A stretch of DNA of 64,000 bases from Pseudomonas poae (GTDB lineage: Bacteria; Pseudomonadota; Gammaproteobacteria; Pseudomonadales; Pseudomonadaceae). Of this stretch, positions 1-8,286 are shown one piece after another (the stretch's first letter is position 1; each line of letters starts with the position of its first letter). The stretch is from the NCBI GenBank assembly GCA_028869255.1, contig CP110972.1, positions 1,245,001 to 1,309,000 of the forward strand, given 5' to 3'. Made by a program: the position numbers and the translations under genes. The notes below the pieces were generated by a model. The model was not told where the DNA came from. It did no database searches and worked only from the letters and a program-made list of their open reading frames with translations.

Positions 1-968
1 GGTGTCGATGAACCGCATCGCCCATGCACCAGACACGGCCTTCTCCATAGCGGGTCGCCCACATCCGGTTGAGCGCCCAGCGCGAGACGCTCTTGATGGT
101 AATGTCGATGGTACTGTCACCAATGGCCGCGGCGACGCGCCGACGCAGGGCCTCCGGACTGGGGTCATACACTTCACCCGGAAGTAGATTCCACCCGGCG
201 ACCCATTCATCCCAAGGCAGCACATTGACGAAAGTTGCGCCGTGGTGAGGATCAGTTGCCCAGTACATGGTGCCAGGTCGATGCGCGCAGTAACGAGACA
301 GGTCTGCCTTGATCCAGACATAGACGACCTCGCCGATACCTGTATCGCCTCCGCTACCCATATGCCCTTCGAACGGCAGGGCCAACTGTTGTGCGATTCT
401 ACTGCGAGCGCCGTCTGCCCCAATCAGGTAGTCGGCGCGTATCGTATAACTTGCTCCGCTCTGAACTTCTCGTACAACCGCACTGACCCCTTGCTCGTCC
501 TGTACGAAAGACTCGAGCTGATGACCGAAACGTAAGTCCGCTACGCCTGCAGTCTCGATCGCATCGACAAGAATCGGCTCCATGATGTGCTGGGAAATGT
601 TGCACATACCACAGGGGCTGGCCTGACGGTATCGAGCTGCGTGTTCATCCCCCCCAGGCCTCGGATCGAAAGATCTCTTGCCCAGCCATAGTCGTAATCC
701 AAGCATTGCTCCACATCTTGTCTGCGGGCGTCGCCTTGGCCTTGATTGCCTCTTCTATACCAAGGTCACGGAAAATTTCCATGGTTCGCTGGTTAGTGAT
801 GTGAGCCCGTGGCGTATGCGCGGAACCCGGAAACATCTCCAACAGAATATGTGGTACGCCGTAACGGCTGAGCGCGAGTGAGTGGGTCAGCCCGGCGGGG
901 CCTGCGCCGGCGATCAATACGGGGGTGCGAAGGTCATACGGCAGCTTCACGGTCATGTTTTTCATCAC
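1..968 (-). pseudogene. FAD-dependent aromatic hydroxylase (2-hydroxybiphenyl 3-monooxygenase/phenol hydroxylase-like), frameshifted and cut by the window edge
   Basis: Flavoprotein monooxygenase of the PheA/TfdB/HbpA family, which uses NAD(P)H and O2 to hydroxylate a phenol ortho to its OH and so feeds the extradiol dioxygenase encoded at the start of the same operon. The first 100 residues hold the Rossmann motif VLIAGAGPAGL and the family motif HITNQRTMEIFRDLG. The frame stops at 645 just after a run of seven G (C on the plus strand, 645-651). Reading one G fewer restores a long frame to the window start, with the second FAD motif YLIGADGARS and the GDAVHRH motif near position 5. Resemblance to HbpA is from remembered family motifs. 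The C-terminus lies outside. It is either a true +1 frameshift or a homopolymer sequencing error. The gene starts 63 bases after the aldolase stop and is last in the visible operon. Confidence 0.8.
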
Positions 969-1031
969 CGATCTCCTATTTATTGTTTTATTCCCAGGGA
1001 CGGGACTTATCGAAAGAGTAAGTGCGACTAA

Positions 1032-2084
1032 TCAGGTTGGCAGGACGCTAGCTTCCAAAGACGAGGCTTTCGCCAAATCAAGAGCCACGTCGATGATCAT
1101 ATCTTCCTGGCCACCCACCATCCGGCGGCGACCCAGTTCGACTAGAATCGCGCGGACATCGACACCATGATCGACGCTCGCTTTTTCAGCGTGCCGCAGG
1201 AACGAGGAGTAGACTCCAGCGAATCCCAGGCTTAGCGTTTCGCGATCGACCCGAACTGGACGGTCCTGCAGCGGACGAACCAATTCCTCTGCGGCATCCA
1301 TCAAGCGGTACAGGTCGGTACCATGGTTCCAGCCCTTGCGCTCGGCTGCCGCGATGAATACCTCGAGCGGCGCGTTACCCGCGCCAGCTCCCATGCCAGC
1401 GAGACTAGCGTCGACACGTACTGCACCGCATTGAACCCCAACGATGGAGTTGGCTACAGCCAGGGACAAGTTGTGATGCGCATGAATACCCCGCTGCGTC
1501 TCGGGTCGCAGGACACGATCGTAGGCTTCCAAACGTGCCCGGTACCCGTCCATATCCAGCGCTCCCCCGGAGTCGGTCACGTAGACGCAGTGCGCACCAT
1601 AGTCCTCCATCAGTTTCGCCTGCGCGGCAAGCGCGTCAGGCTCGACCATGTGACTCATCATTAGAAAACCTGAAACGTCCATCCCAAGATCCCGCGCCGC
1701 CGCGATGTGCTGTTTCGAGATATCGGCTTCCGTGCAGTGGGTGGCAACGCGAACCGAACGTACCCCCAGCCGATGGGCTTGGTGCAGGTTCTCTATGGTT
1801 CCGATGCCGGGAATCAGCAACGTCGTTAACACGGCATGATTGAGTACATCAGCGACAGCCTCGATCCACTCCCAATCCGTGTGGGCCCCGAAGCCGTAAT
1901 TGAAGGAGGAGCCATTCAGGCCGTCACCATGTGAAACCTCAATAGCATCGACACGCGCTTGATCAAGCGCGCGAGCGATGGCACGGACTTGGTCGAGCGA
2001 ATACCGATGGCGAATGGCGTGCATGCCGTCCCGCAGGGTCACGTCCTGGATATACAGCTTGGTCTGGGTAGGGTCGAAGCGCAT
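1032..2084 (-). CDS. dmpG: 4-hydroxy-2-oxovalerate aldolase
   Basis: Class II pyruvate aldolase of the DmpG/MhpE/BphI family. It splits 4-hydroxy-2-oxovalerate (or a longer homologue) into pyruvate and an aldehyde that is channelled to the partner dehydrogenase. The 350-residue protein starts with the TIM-barrel signature [10 protein letters not shown], whose Arg18 and Asp19 are the usual catalytic and metal-site residues, and contains the metal-binding IHAHHN segment. The length is normal for the family. The ATG at 2084 overlaps the last base of the dehydrogenase stop (TGATG), which suggests translational coupling, fitting the obligate aldolase-dehydrogenase complex. Confidence 0.93.
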   Translation of the reverse strand: MRFDPTQTKLYIQDVTLRDGMHAIRHRYSLDQVRAIARALDQARVDAIEVSHGDGLNGSSFNYGFGAHTDWEWIEAVADVLNHAVLTTLLIPGIGTIENLHQAHRLGVRSVRVATHCTEADISKQHIAAARDLGMDVSGFLMMSHMVEPDALAAQAKLMEDYGAHCVYVTDSGGALDMDGYRARLEAYDRVLRPETQRGIHAHHNLSLAVANSIVGVQCGAVRVDASLAGMGAGAGNAPLEVFIAAAERKGWNHGTDLYRLMDAAEELVRPLQDRPVRVDRETLSLGFAGVYSSFLRHAEKASVDHGVDVRAILVELGRRRMVGGQEDMIIDVALDLAKASSLEASVLPT

Positions 2085-3019
2085 CACGCGGCCTCCTCTG
2101 TGCGGGTTGCCGCGATCTGCTCGGCTGTTCGCAGGGCGGCCGACGTCATGATGTCCAGATTGCCCGCATAGGCAGGCAGGTAGTGCGCGGCACCCTCGAC
2201 TTCCAGAAACACCGTGGTCTTGAGCCCTTCAAAGCGTCCCAGGCCCGGAATGCACGCGAGCGCGTCAGGGCCGATTCGTTCGAACTGAACCTTTTGCTTA
2301 AGGCGATAGCCCGGCACGTAGCCGTTCACTTTATTCACCATTGCCACAATGGAAGCTTCGATAAGTTCTTCACTGGCCCCGCTGGACAGAGTGATCACTG
2401 TGTCACGCATCAACATGGCGGGTTCGGCTGGATTTAGGACGATGATTGCCTTGCCCCGGGCCGCGCCGCCCACCACCTCAATCGCGCGACTGGTGGTTTC
2501 AGTGAATTCGTCGATGTTTGCACGTGTGCCGGGGCCGGCGCTTTTCGATGCAATGGAGGCGACGATTTCGGCATAGTGCACAGTTGCAACGGCGGACACA
2601 GCGGCCACCACTGGGATGGTCGCTTGCCCGCCGCAGGTCACCATGTTGACGTTAGGGGAGGCCAAGTGTGCGGTACCGTTGACCACCGGGACGACATAAG
2701 GCCCAACAGCTGCTGGTGTAAGGTCAATCATGACTTTGCCGGCGCTTGTCACGACTTCGCTGTGGTGACGATGTGCACCTGCAGACGTTGCATCGAACAC
2801 GATACCTATTTGCGGCCATACCGCGAGTTGCTGCAACCCTTCTATGCCCTCATGTGTTGTGGTGACACCGAGCCGCTGCGCGCGGCGCAATCCTTCAGAG
2901 TCCGGGTCGATACCCACCAGTGCAGCCATTTTAAGTATCTTCGACTGGCGCAGGATTTTGATCATGAGATCCGTCCCGATGTTGCCCGAACCAATGATCG
3001 CTACATTGACGATGCTCAT
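2084..3019 (-). CDS. dmpF: Acetaldehyde dehydrogenase (acylating)
   Basis: Converts the aldehyde released by the aldolase, with NAD+ and CoA, to acyl-CoA (acetyl-CoA if the aldehyde is acetaldehyde). The 311-residue protein begins with the NAD-binding motif AIIGSGNIG and has the catalytic cysteine in [12 protein letters not shown] (Cys129). The start chosen is the ATG at 3019, which overlaps the hydratase stop by one base. An in-frame codon five residues upstream would also be possible but fits the family less well. It lies between hydratase and aldolase, the usual meta-pathway order. Confidence 0.93.
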   Translation of the reverse strand: MSIVNVAIIGSGNIGTDLMIKILRQSKILKMAALVGIDPDSEGLRRAQRLGVTTTHEGIEGLQQLAVWPQIGIVFDATSAGAHRHHSEVVTSAGKVMIDLTPAAVGPYVVPVVNGTAHLASPNVNMVTCGGQATIPVVAAVSAVATVHYAEIVASIASKSAGPGTRANIDEFTETTSRAIEVVGGAARGKAIIVLNPAEPAMLMRDTVITLSSGASEELIEASIVAMVNKVNGYVPGYRLKQKVQFERIGPDALACIPGLGRFEGLKTTVFLEVEGAAHYLPAYAGNLDIMTSAALRTAEQIAATRTEEAA

Positions 3020-3837
3020 CAGCGTGCCTCCCAATAGGTGAATGAAACTGCGCCCAGCCCACCGATCTTCGCTTCGACCCGGTCACCCGGTTTGAGTGTG
3101 ACCATCGGCCCAAGCGCGCCGGTAAGGACGATATCGCCTGCGCGCAAGGGCTCGCCGGCGATCGCGAGCGTACGAGCCAGCCAGGCGGCGGCCTTTAACG
3201 GATGCTCAAGGCAAGCCGCTCCAGCCCCCACTGAGGCGATAGAACCATTGACCTCCAGAACCATGCCGCAGGTATAGAGGTCAAGCCCCTCCAGAGCGCG
3301 CGTTTCCTTGCCCAGAACGAAGCGTGCAGAGGAGCCGTTATCGGCTACGGTGTCGGCGAATGTGATGTTCCAGTCGGCGATACGACTATCGACGATCTCG
3401 ATTGCTGCAACTGCGTGACTGGTTGCGGCAATAATGTCTTGCACAGTAGCGGTCGGGCTGGTGATGTCCTGTGATAGGACGAGCGCCACTTCCGCTTCGG
3501 CCCGAGGCTGCAACATTGACGAAGGGGCCAAGACTCCACCGTCCGCTATCCGCATGTCTTCGAACAATACCCCAAAGTCGGGTTGATTGACGTTGAACTG
3601 AGCTTGGACCGCCACGGCTGTAAGACCCACCTTGCGACCGACAATGCGTCGCCCCTGCTGCACCCAGTGAAGGGTATTGATGGCCTGCACAGCGTAGGCA
3701 CCTGTTGCATCGGTGGGGTCCAGCCCATCACGCAAAGGCTTTACGGTACCGTGCTCATACGCCTGCCGCAGTCGAAGGGCAAGATCCTGATGTGAGGTAA
3801 CCGGAGTCGCACGAGCAGTCGAGAGAACGTCACTCAT
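3019..3837 (-). CDS. 2-oxopent-4-enoate hydratase (2-hydroxypenta-2,4-dienoate hydratase)
   Basis: MhpD/DmpE/BphH-type hydratase of the fumarylacetoacetate-hydrolase-like fold. It adds water to the dienoate released by the C-C hydrolase, giving 4-hydroxy-2-oxovalerate. The 272-residue product shows the family segments [21 protein letters not shown] (metal-binding acidic residues) and the C-terminal [13 protein letters not shown]. The start at 3837 was chosen because it gives the family length. It overlaps the end of the hydrolase gene by eight bases, and the longer frame upstream lies inside that gene. Confidence 0.92.
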   Translation of the reverse strand: MSDVLSTARATPVTSHQDLALRLRQAYEHGTVKPLRDGLDPTDATGAYAVQAINTLHWVQQGRRIVGRKVGLTAVAVQAQFNVNQPDFGVLFEDMRIADGGVLAPSSMLQPRAEAEVALVLSQDITSPTATVQDIIAATSHAVAAIEIVDSRIADWNITFADTVADNGSSARFVLGKETRALEGLDLYTCGMVLEVNGSIASVGAGAACLEHPLKAAAWLARTLAIAGEPLRAGDIVLTGALGPMVTLKPGDRVEAKIGGLGAVSFTYWEAR

Positions 3838-4675
3838 GAGGTTGCTCCAAGAAGCCAGCCACCAGAGTGTTGAACTCATCGGCTTTCTCGAGTTGTGCCC
3901 AGTGACCGCAACGTGGAAACACGTGCAGACTGGCATTTGGGAGCAAGCGCATTAGAAGAAGGCTACTGTCCCATGGGATCACCCGATCTTCTTTGCCGTA
4001 GATCAGGAGCGTACGTTTTTCGAGCGGCGAGCCCACCAGGCGCTTCCACAGATTGAGCATCGGATGCCCTTTCCATTCCCGTTTTCTCAGCAGGTCTGGG
4101 TGGGTCGCAGCCTTGAAGCGTGCGTCGATCAGTTCCGGAGTTACCATCGACTGGTCGTATACCATGATGCGTATGGCGGCTTCCAGTTTGTCGCGCGTAG
4201 GACCTTCGTCTTGGTAGAACGCACCGAGGATTTTAATGCCTTCCGTCATCATGGGCGTAAACATTGTGGGTGAGCCGCCAGGCCCCATCAGTACAAGTTT
4301 CTGTACCAGGCCTGGCCACTTCATCGCCAGCGTCAGGGATATGGTACCGCCCATGGAGTTACCGACGAAATCAGCAGCCTTCACCCCCAATTGATCGAGT
4401 GCCTGTGCGAAGACATCCGCATAGTAGTCGGTGTCCTGATAGGCACTCATTGGCTTGTCCGAGTCGCCATAGTGCGGCGCATCGAAAGCAATGACCCGAT
4501 ACTTGGCGGCCAGCACAGGCAAATTTGTCCGATAGTTGCTCCAGGCGGACGCGCCCGGGCCTCCTCCGTGCAGCATCACCAGGATGCGATCACCGACATC
4601 GGTGTCGTGGTAGTGAATATTGATTCCCATGACTTCAATGAAACGAGAGGTGCTTTCGGCAGTATGGATCGTCAT
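3830..4675 (-). CDS. Meta-cleavage product C-C hydrolase (alpha/beta hydrolase)
   Basis: Hydrolase of the BphD/HbpD/MhpC group, acting on the 2-hydroxy-6-oxo-dienoate formed by ring cleavage and releasing a carboxylic acid plus 2-hydroxypenta-2,4-dienoate. The 281-residue protein has the oxyanion loop HGGGPGASAWSNY at 36-48, the nucleophile elbow GNSMGG with Ser107, the acid Asp230 in GKEDRVIP and the base His258 in CGHWAQLE. The ATG at 4675 overlaps the dioxygenase stop (ATGA), so the genes are probably coupled. The exact side chain of the substrate cannot be read from the sequence. Confidence 0.93.
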   Translation of the reverse strand: MTIHTAESTSRFIEVMGINIHYHDTDVGDRILVMLHGGGPGASAWSNYRTNLPVLAAKYRVIAFDAPHYGDSDKPMSAYQDTDYYADVFAQALDQLGVKAADFVGNSMGGTISLTLAMKWPGLVQKLVLMGPGGSPTMFTPMMTEGIKILGAFYQDEGPTRDKLEAAIRIMVYDQSMVTPELIDARFKAATHPDLLRKREWKGHPMLNLWKRLVGSPLEKRTLLIYGKEDRVIPWDSSLLLMRLLPNASLHVFPRCGHWAQLEKADEFNTLVAGFLEQPHE

Positions 4676-5601
4676 GCGTGCGCTCCGGTTTTTGATGGGG
4701 ATTGGGCGACGCCCAAGGATGGCGGCATATGAAATTCGTGGCCCCAACTGCTATTGGTCGGGTAATGAGTCACATGCCAGGTCTCATCATCGATTTGAAT
4801 GCCTCCCCAGCCGATTTCCACTGACCAGCCGGAAGGCGTCATGACATAGAAGGAGAACATGTTGTCATTCACATGCCGACCGAGGTCTATGAGAATGTGA
4901 GCACCTGCCGCACGAGCGCGGCTGTAGGCGAAGCCCACCTCATCCAATGAGTTCATTTCCAATAAGATATGGTGAAGGCGTAGGCCGTTAGTTGGAGGCA
5001 GGTCGACGATAGCCAAGGAGTGATGACGTTGGTTGACTCGCATGAACATCGCTTCGCGACTGAGACCACTGATCATCAGGGAGTCGGTGCGCTTGAAGCC
5101 CAGCACGCTCTGGTAGAAATTAATTTGCTCGCCGTATTGCCCTGTCGATAGGACCAGATGCCCCAGGCCTTGTTCGTTAGTCAGGAAAGGACGTGCGCCG
5201 ACAGGTGATATAAAGGGCTGGTTGGCAAGTAGAGTCGGCCCGTAATGCGCCTCAATGAGTACGCCGTCAACGTCGCGGAAACGAATCATTTCTTGCACGG
5301 CCAACGCGCGGGCCACCTCGCTGGAAACCTCTTCGAAGGGCACCTTGGCAGCGCGCAGCGAAACTCGGACCTTGTCCAGATCTTCTTGACAGCGACACTC
5401 CCAGCCGACATAAGCGATATCGTCACGTTCGCCAGGGTGAATGATGATGCGCCGTTGATGAAGATCGGCGCGTAGTATGAGCGTACCGTCCTCCAATTCT
5501 TGGCCAATTTGCAGGCCCAGTACTTCTGGGGCGAAGCGTTTCCAGGCAGCCAGATCACGCGCAGTAAATCCGATGTAGCCCAGGGTATCGATGCCCGACA
5601 T
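4672..5601 (-). CDS. Type I extradiol dioxygenase (2,3-dihydroxybiphenyl 1,2-dioxygenase-like)
   Basis: Two-domain vicinal-oxygen-chelate dioxygenase that cleaves a catechol next to its hydroxyls with O2 and Fe(II). At 309 residues it has the length of two-domain BphC/HbpC enzymes. The iron ligands expected for the family fall at His148 (GLGHLVL), His210 or 211 (RLHHILLE) and Glu262 (WSVEIGWGG), with the catalytic His in QRHHSLAIV at 194-195. The ATG at 5601 is preceded by GAGGAG at good spacing. It is first in the operon, so transcription probably starts within 5602-5960. A BphC-like enzyme next to an HbpA-like hydroxylase points to a bulky 2-substituted phenol as growth substrate (inference). 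Confidence 0.92.
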   Translation of the reverse strand: MSGIDTLGYIGFTARDLAAWKRFAPEVLGLQIGQELEDGTLILRADLHQRRIIIHPGERDDIAYVGWECRCQEDLDKVRVSLRAAKVPFEEVSSEVARALAVQEMIRFRDVDGVLIEAHYGPTLLANQPFISPVGARPFLTNEQGLGHLVLSTGQYGEQINFYQSVLGFKRTDSLMISGLSREAMFMRVNQRHHSLAIVDLPPTNGLRLHHILLEMNSLDEVGFAYSRARAAGAHILIDLGRHVNDNMFSFYVMTPSGWSVEIGWGGIQIDDETWHVTHYPTNSSWGHEFHMPPSLGVAQSPSKTGAHA

Positions 5602-5959
5602 GGCAGCTCCTCTCACGAGTCATTATTCTTGTATGCCACTGAGCCGCCTTGCTTGACGGCGTGTTGGAGAAGTCTGCGCTCGCGATCTTTTGCGGTCATT
5701 GGCTGGATTGCCGCAGTTATTGATCAATCGTGTGTTTTAAGGGGGGCGGCTGCGAGCCGGTCGTAGACGGTAGCCTCGTGCTCAATCGAGGCCATAGGTA
5801 TGACCCTCCCAGGGTAACGAATCAGCTCACGCACGTAGGTAACAGTTATTGGCGGGCAGGGGCGATTTCGCGAGGATCTGACCAGCCTGCGGATAACTCA
5901 GTACACCGATCAGATTCCAGGCCCGTTGCTGAAAGCTTGCGGCGAACGCACTGGTGTCG
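5602..5959. other. Intergenic region upstream of the meta-cleavage operon
   Basis: No gene was recognised. This stretch should contain the operon promoter. A short inverted repeat, GCCTCG (5773-5778) and CGAGGC (5787-5792), is visible, but no convincing promoter hexamers or activator site could be assigned. No regulator gene is adjacent to the operon. Confidence 0.4.
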
Positions 5960-6155
5960 TTGCCTTGAATTGCACGTTTAAATGGCTTGCAGTCAGCCCA
6001 TTCAGCACGAACGCAATACTCACGCGTTCGTGAAGTCCGTATGTATGTGCCTTGCGGAACTCAAACGGAAATTGCAACTGGGTTTTGCTTTGCATCTGCT
6101 GATTTTTCAACCCGATGTGGTCCGCCATCAAATGGAGAAATACAGCGCTTGATGG
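5960..6155 (+). pseudogene. Internal fragment of an RND efflux permease gene (relic)
   Basis: The plus strand at about 6070-6150 reads LGFALHLLIFQPDVV followed by RHQMEKY. The intact-type RND permease of this window reads LGFALHVVTFQPDVV and HSQMEKM at about 40258-40322. The resemblance also holds at base level upstream, for example gcgttcg followed by a gaaagtc/gaagtcc segment in both, so this is a true homologous fragment and not a chance frame. Stops and frame changes interrupt it. The left boundary is approximate. It lies just upstream of a catabolic operon, a place where solvent-efflux genes are often found, but nothing remains that could function. Confidence 0.62.
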
Positions 6156-6357
6156 CGACTGCTTTCGGGCACACCGGGTGCGAAACTCCTGATTGGTTCG
6201 GGCCCAACCAAGGACAGTCCTGTTCACAATACGCCATGGGGGGCGGGGAGTGCAGTTGCTCCCGGTGACGTCTTCAATCGTCTGCCTTCGATAAATCCGG
6301 AGCTTTCTATTTAACTGTCCCGATTGTTCGGGTACTGCTGTGAAACCTTTGAGATTT

Positions 6358-7548
6358 CTATTTCAGTGTATAGGTCAGCGTGCCGTAACCCAGTTGATCA
6401 AATCCACCGCTATTAGGTCCGTAGTCACCACCGCCCCCTTCTGGTCTTATCTTTTTAGCGAATGCGCTGATATACGGCGCATCGAGTCCTTTAAGCACCA
6501 CGTAGTGGTTGTAGAGAAGCTCCCAGACGGGGCGAGTATCGCCGCGACCGTTGTTTGAAATGACATCCTGGGTGACGTCGCTGTTGCTGTAAGGCGTGTA
6601 AGGCACGTCCTGTCCCAGGTTGTACTTCGCAATGTACTCCATGCCATGCAGGACACGGTTATCCTGGTAGCCAAATAGATCATCGCCCTGGTTCCATGCC
6701 ATTTGGCAGAATGCGCCCAGTTCCGCGGCATTTAGCGTGTTGTGTCCCTGGTCACGCCCGCTCTCCTGCGTCTGGCCAAGACCGTCAGAATAGATCTTCC
6801 ACACAACGTGATCGATGGCACCATTGCCTCTGCCATGCTTGAAGTACTCGACGGCCTCATCGTAGATATCTCGGCGATCCGTCAGGATACCGATGGCGAT
6901 CATCGAGTCCATGTTAGCCAGGTCCCAGTTGGCCCAATAGTGATCAATTTTTGCCCCATTGTGGTTCGCGAGGAAGTCGTGGTTCATTGGATAAAACACA
7001 TCGAGCATCAGGCGTTTGAAACGGTTGAAATCCTGAGTAGGCCACGGTTTGTATGCGCGCATGATTTCCGCAGCATTAGCCAACTGATAACCGTAAATGC
7101 CGGAGGCGAGGAATTTATCGGGTGTTCCATCAATGCGAGTCAGTGTTTTGGACCATACATCCAGAATGGCGACAGCCTTGTCAGCGTAGGCCGCATCACC
7201 ACTTATTTTCCAGCGAAGCGCAAGCGCGTAGGCTGCGGCGGCATCGTTGAAAAGCAGGGAATAGTTCTCCTTGTCAGTGCCGTTATAACCTCGATAAATC
7301 ACGCGCTGAGTGCGTGGAGTCCAGTTCAACGACGCATGAGGGTTCTTGACCAGCATGTCCCACCCGTCAGTCCAAGGCTGCAGGTGTCGTGAGACTTTAG
7401 CCTTCATCCGGTCGAAATCTTCCTGGGTGTGAAGAGTGCCCGGATGAAGGAATGTGCTGGCCATGACAGACGGCGTACACAAGAAGATCAACGCTGATGT
7501 GCCTATGAAACGGCGAATGCCATTGAATGAGAAGGTCAATGTCTTCAA
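6358..7548 (-). CDS. Alginate lyase family protein (periplasmic)
   Basis: A 396-residue protein with an N-terminal signal peptide ending near SVMAS and an all-alpha lyase domain of the alginate lyase family (AlgL/PL5-like fold). Visible family features include the aromatic and polar segment DHYWANWDLANMDSM and the later SGRDQGHNTLN, which hold the His, Asn and Arg expected of an uronate lyase active site. It may cleave a uronic-acid polysaccharide in the periplasm or outside the cell. It is a stand-alone gene with no alginate biosynthesis genes beside it, so it is not the algL of the alginate operon. The exact substrate is uncertain. Confidence 0.82.
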   Translation of the reverse strand: MKTLTFSFNGIRRFIGTSALIFLCTPSVMASTFLHPGTLHTQEDFDRMKAKVSRHLQPWTDGWDMLVKNPHASLNWTPRTQRVIYRGYNGTDKENYSLLFNDAAAAYALALRWKISGDAAYADKAVAILDVWSKTLTRIDGTPDKFLASGIYGYQLANAAEIMRAYKPWPTQDFNRFKRLMLDVFYPMNHDFLANHNGAKIDHYWANWDLANMDSMIAIGILTDRRDIYDEAVEYFKHGRGNGAIDHVVWKIYSDGLGQTQESGRDQGHNTLNAAELGAFCQMAWNQGDDLFGYQDNRVLHGMEYIAKYNLGQDVPYTPYSNSDVTQDVISNNGRGDTRPVWELLYNHYVVLKGLDAPYISAFAKKIRPEGGGGDYGPNSGGFDQLGYGTLTYTLK

Positions 7549-8286
7549 CTCCGAAAAGTGGCTGTCTGTACGACGTCGGACGTCATTGGTATGCCGTGGG
7601 CCAGATAGGCGTGTCAGGCAGCACCGTTTTTACGCTCACAAGAGCCTGGCTGCAATCAGGCGGGGCCTTCGATGTCACACCGGTCGGCTACTTTGAGCAT
7701 CAGACCGCTGACGGGACCACTGCTAATTGAACATTTGCCTGCTCAGTTAAAGCCGAACCCCTTTACATGCCCCCTCAAAGGTGAAAGTGCCCTCATTGAG
7801 CACGATGTTGTCGTGGGTGAGGGGGATCGGAAAACCAGGAATAGGCTATTTGCCTTCGGACGAGCAGTGAATGTTGTCCAGATTTATTAAGGTGAGTAGT
7901 TTTTATAGGATTGTATTTTTATTTCACGTTGGGCGTATTTGTGCAAGGTGTTATTTAATAAGTTTGTAGGGGTGAGCCGCAATGAAGATATCAGTGAACT
8001 ACTCCTTGCTCGAAAGTGCTTAGACAATAGATTTATTTGATCTGCTGCGCTCTGTAGGTGCATCGATTGGTGTCCAGCGCAACCTGACTATAGGTCAGGT
8101 TCTTATAGAAAAAATGGTGATTTTCCATTCTTTGTTGATGCAATTTTTTCTGGCTGGTTTCTGTTGCGTGTTAAGTCATGTGCTGGCCGATTTTCACCGT
8201 TTTTTGTCCGTTAATATTCTAGAGAGAATAACAAAACTCTGTTCATATTCTGCTACCAGCACATTGCTAGATAGGCAGGCATAAAA
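7549..8286. other. Long intergenic region between divergent genes
   Basis: About 740 bases separate the start of the alginate lyase gene and the DUF1302 gene, which diverge. The right half is AT-rich and should hold the promoter of the DUF1302/DUF1329 pair; a perfect inverted repeat at 8081-8101 is listed separately. A plus-strand frame over 7560-7730 ends with the protein-like segment WLQSGGAFDVTPVGYFEHQ, which might be the tail of a lost gene, but it could not be assigned. Confidence 0.4.
8081..8101. promoter_or_regulatory. Candidate operator: perfect 8-bp inverted repeat
   Basis: AACCTGAC (8081-8088) and GTCAGGTT (8094-8101) are exact inverted copies around five bases. Dyads of the ACCTG..CAGGT type are typical of LuxR-family boxes, and DUF1302/DUF1329 pairs are often accompanied by a LuxR regulator, but none is encoded in this window. 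The site lies 185 bases before the DUF1302 start. A TetR or AraC operator is an alternative. Confidence 0.45.

Noticed and set aside
5773-5792. Short inverted repeat GCCTCG/CGAGGC as terminator or operator
   Set aside because: Only six bases per arm with an eight-base loop and no T tract; too weak to call.
6742-7392. Plus-strand frame of 216 codons inside the alginate lyase gene
   Set aside because: Lies wholly opposite a gene with signal peptide and family motifs and has no ribosome site.
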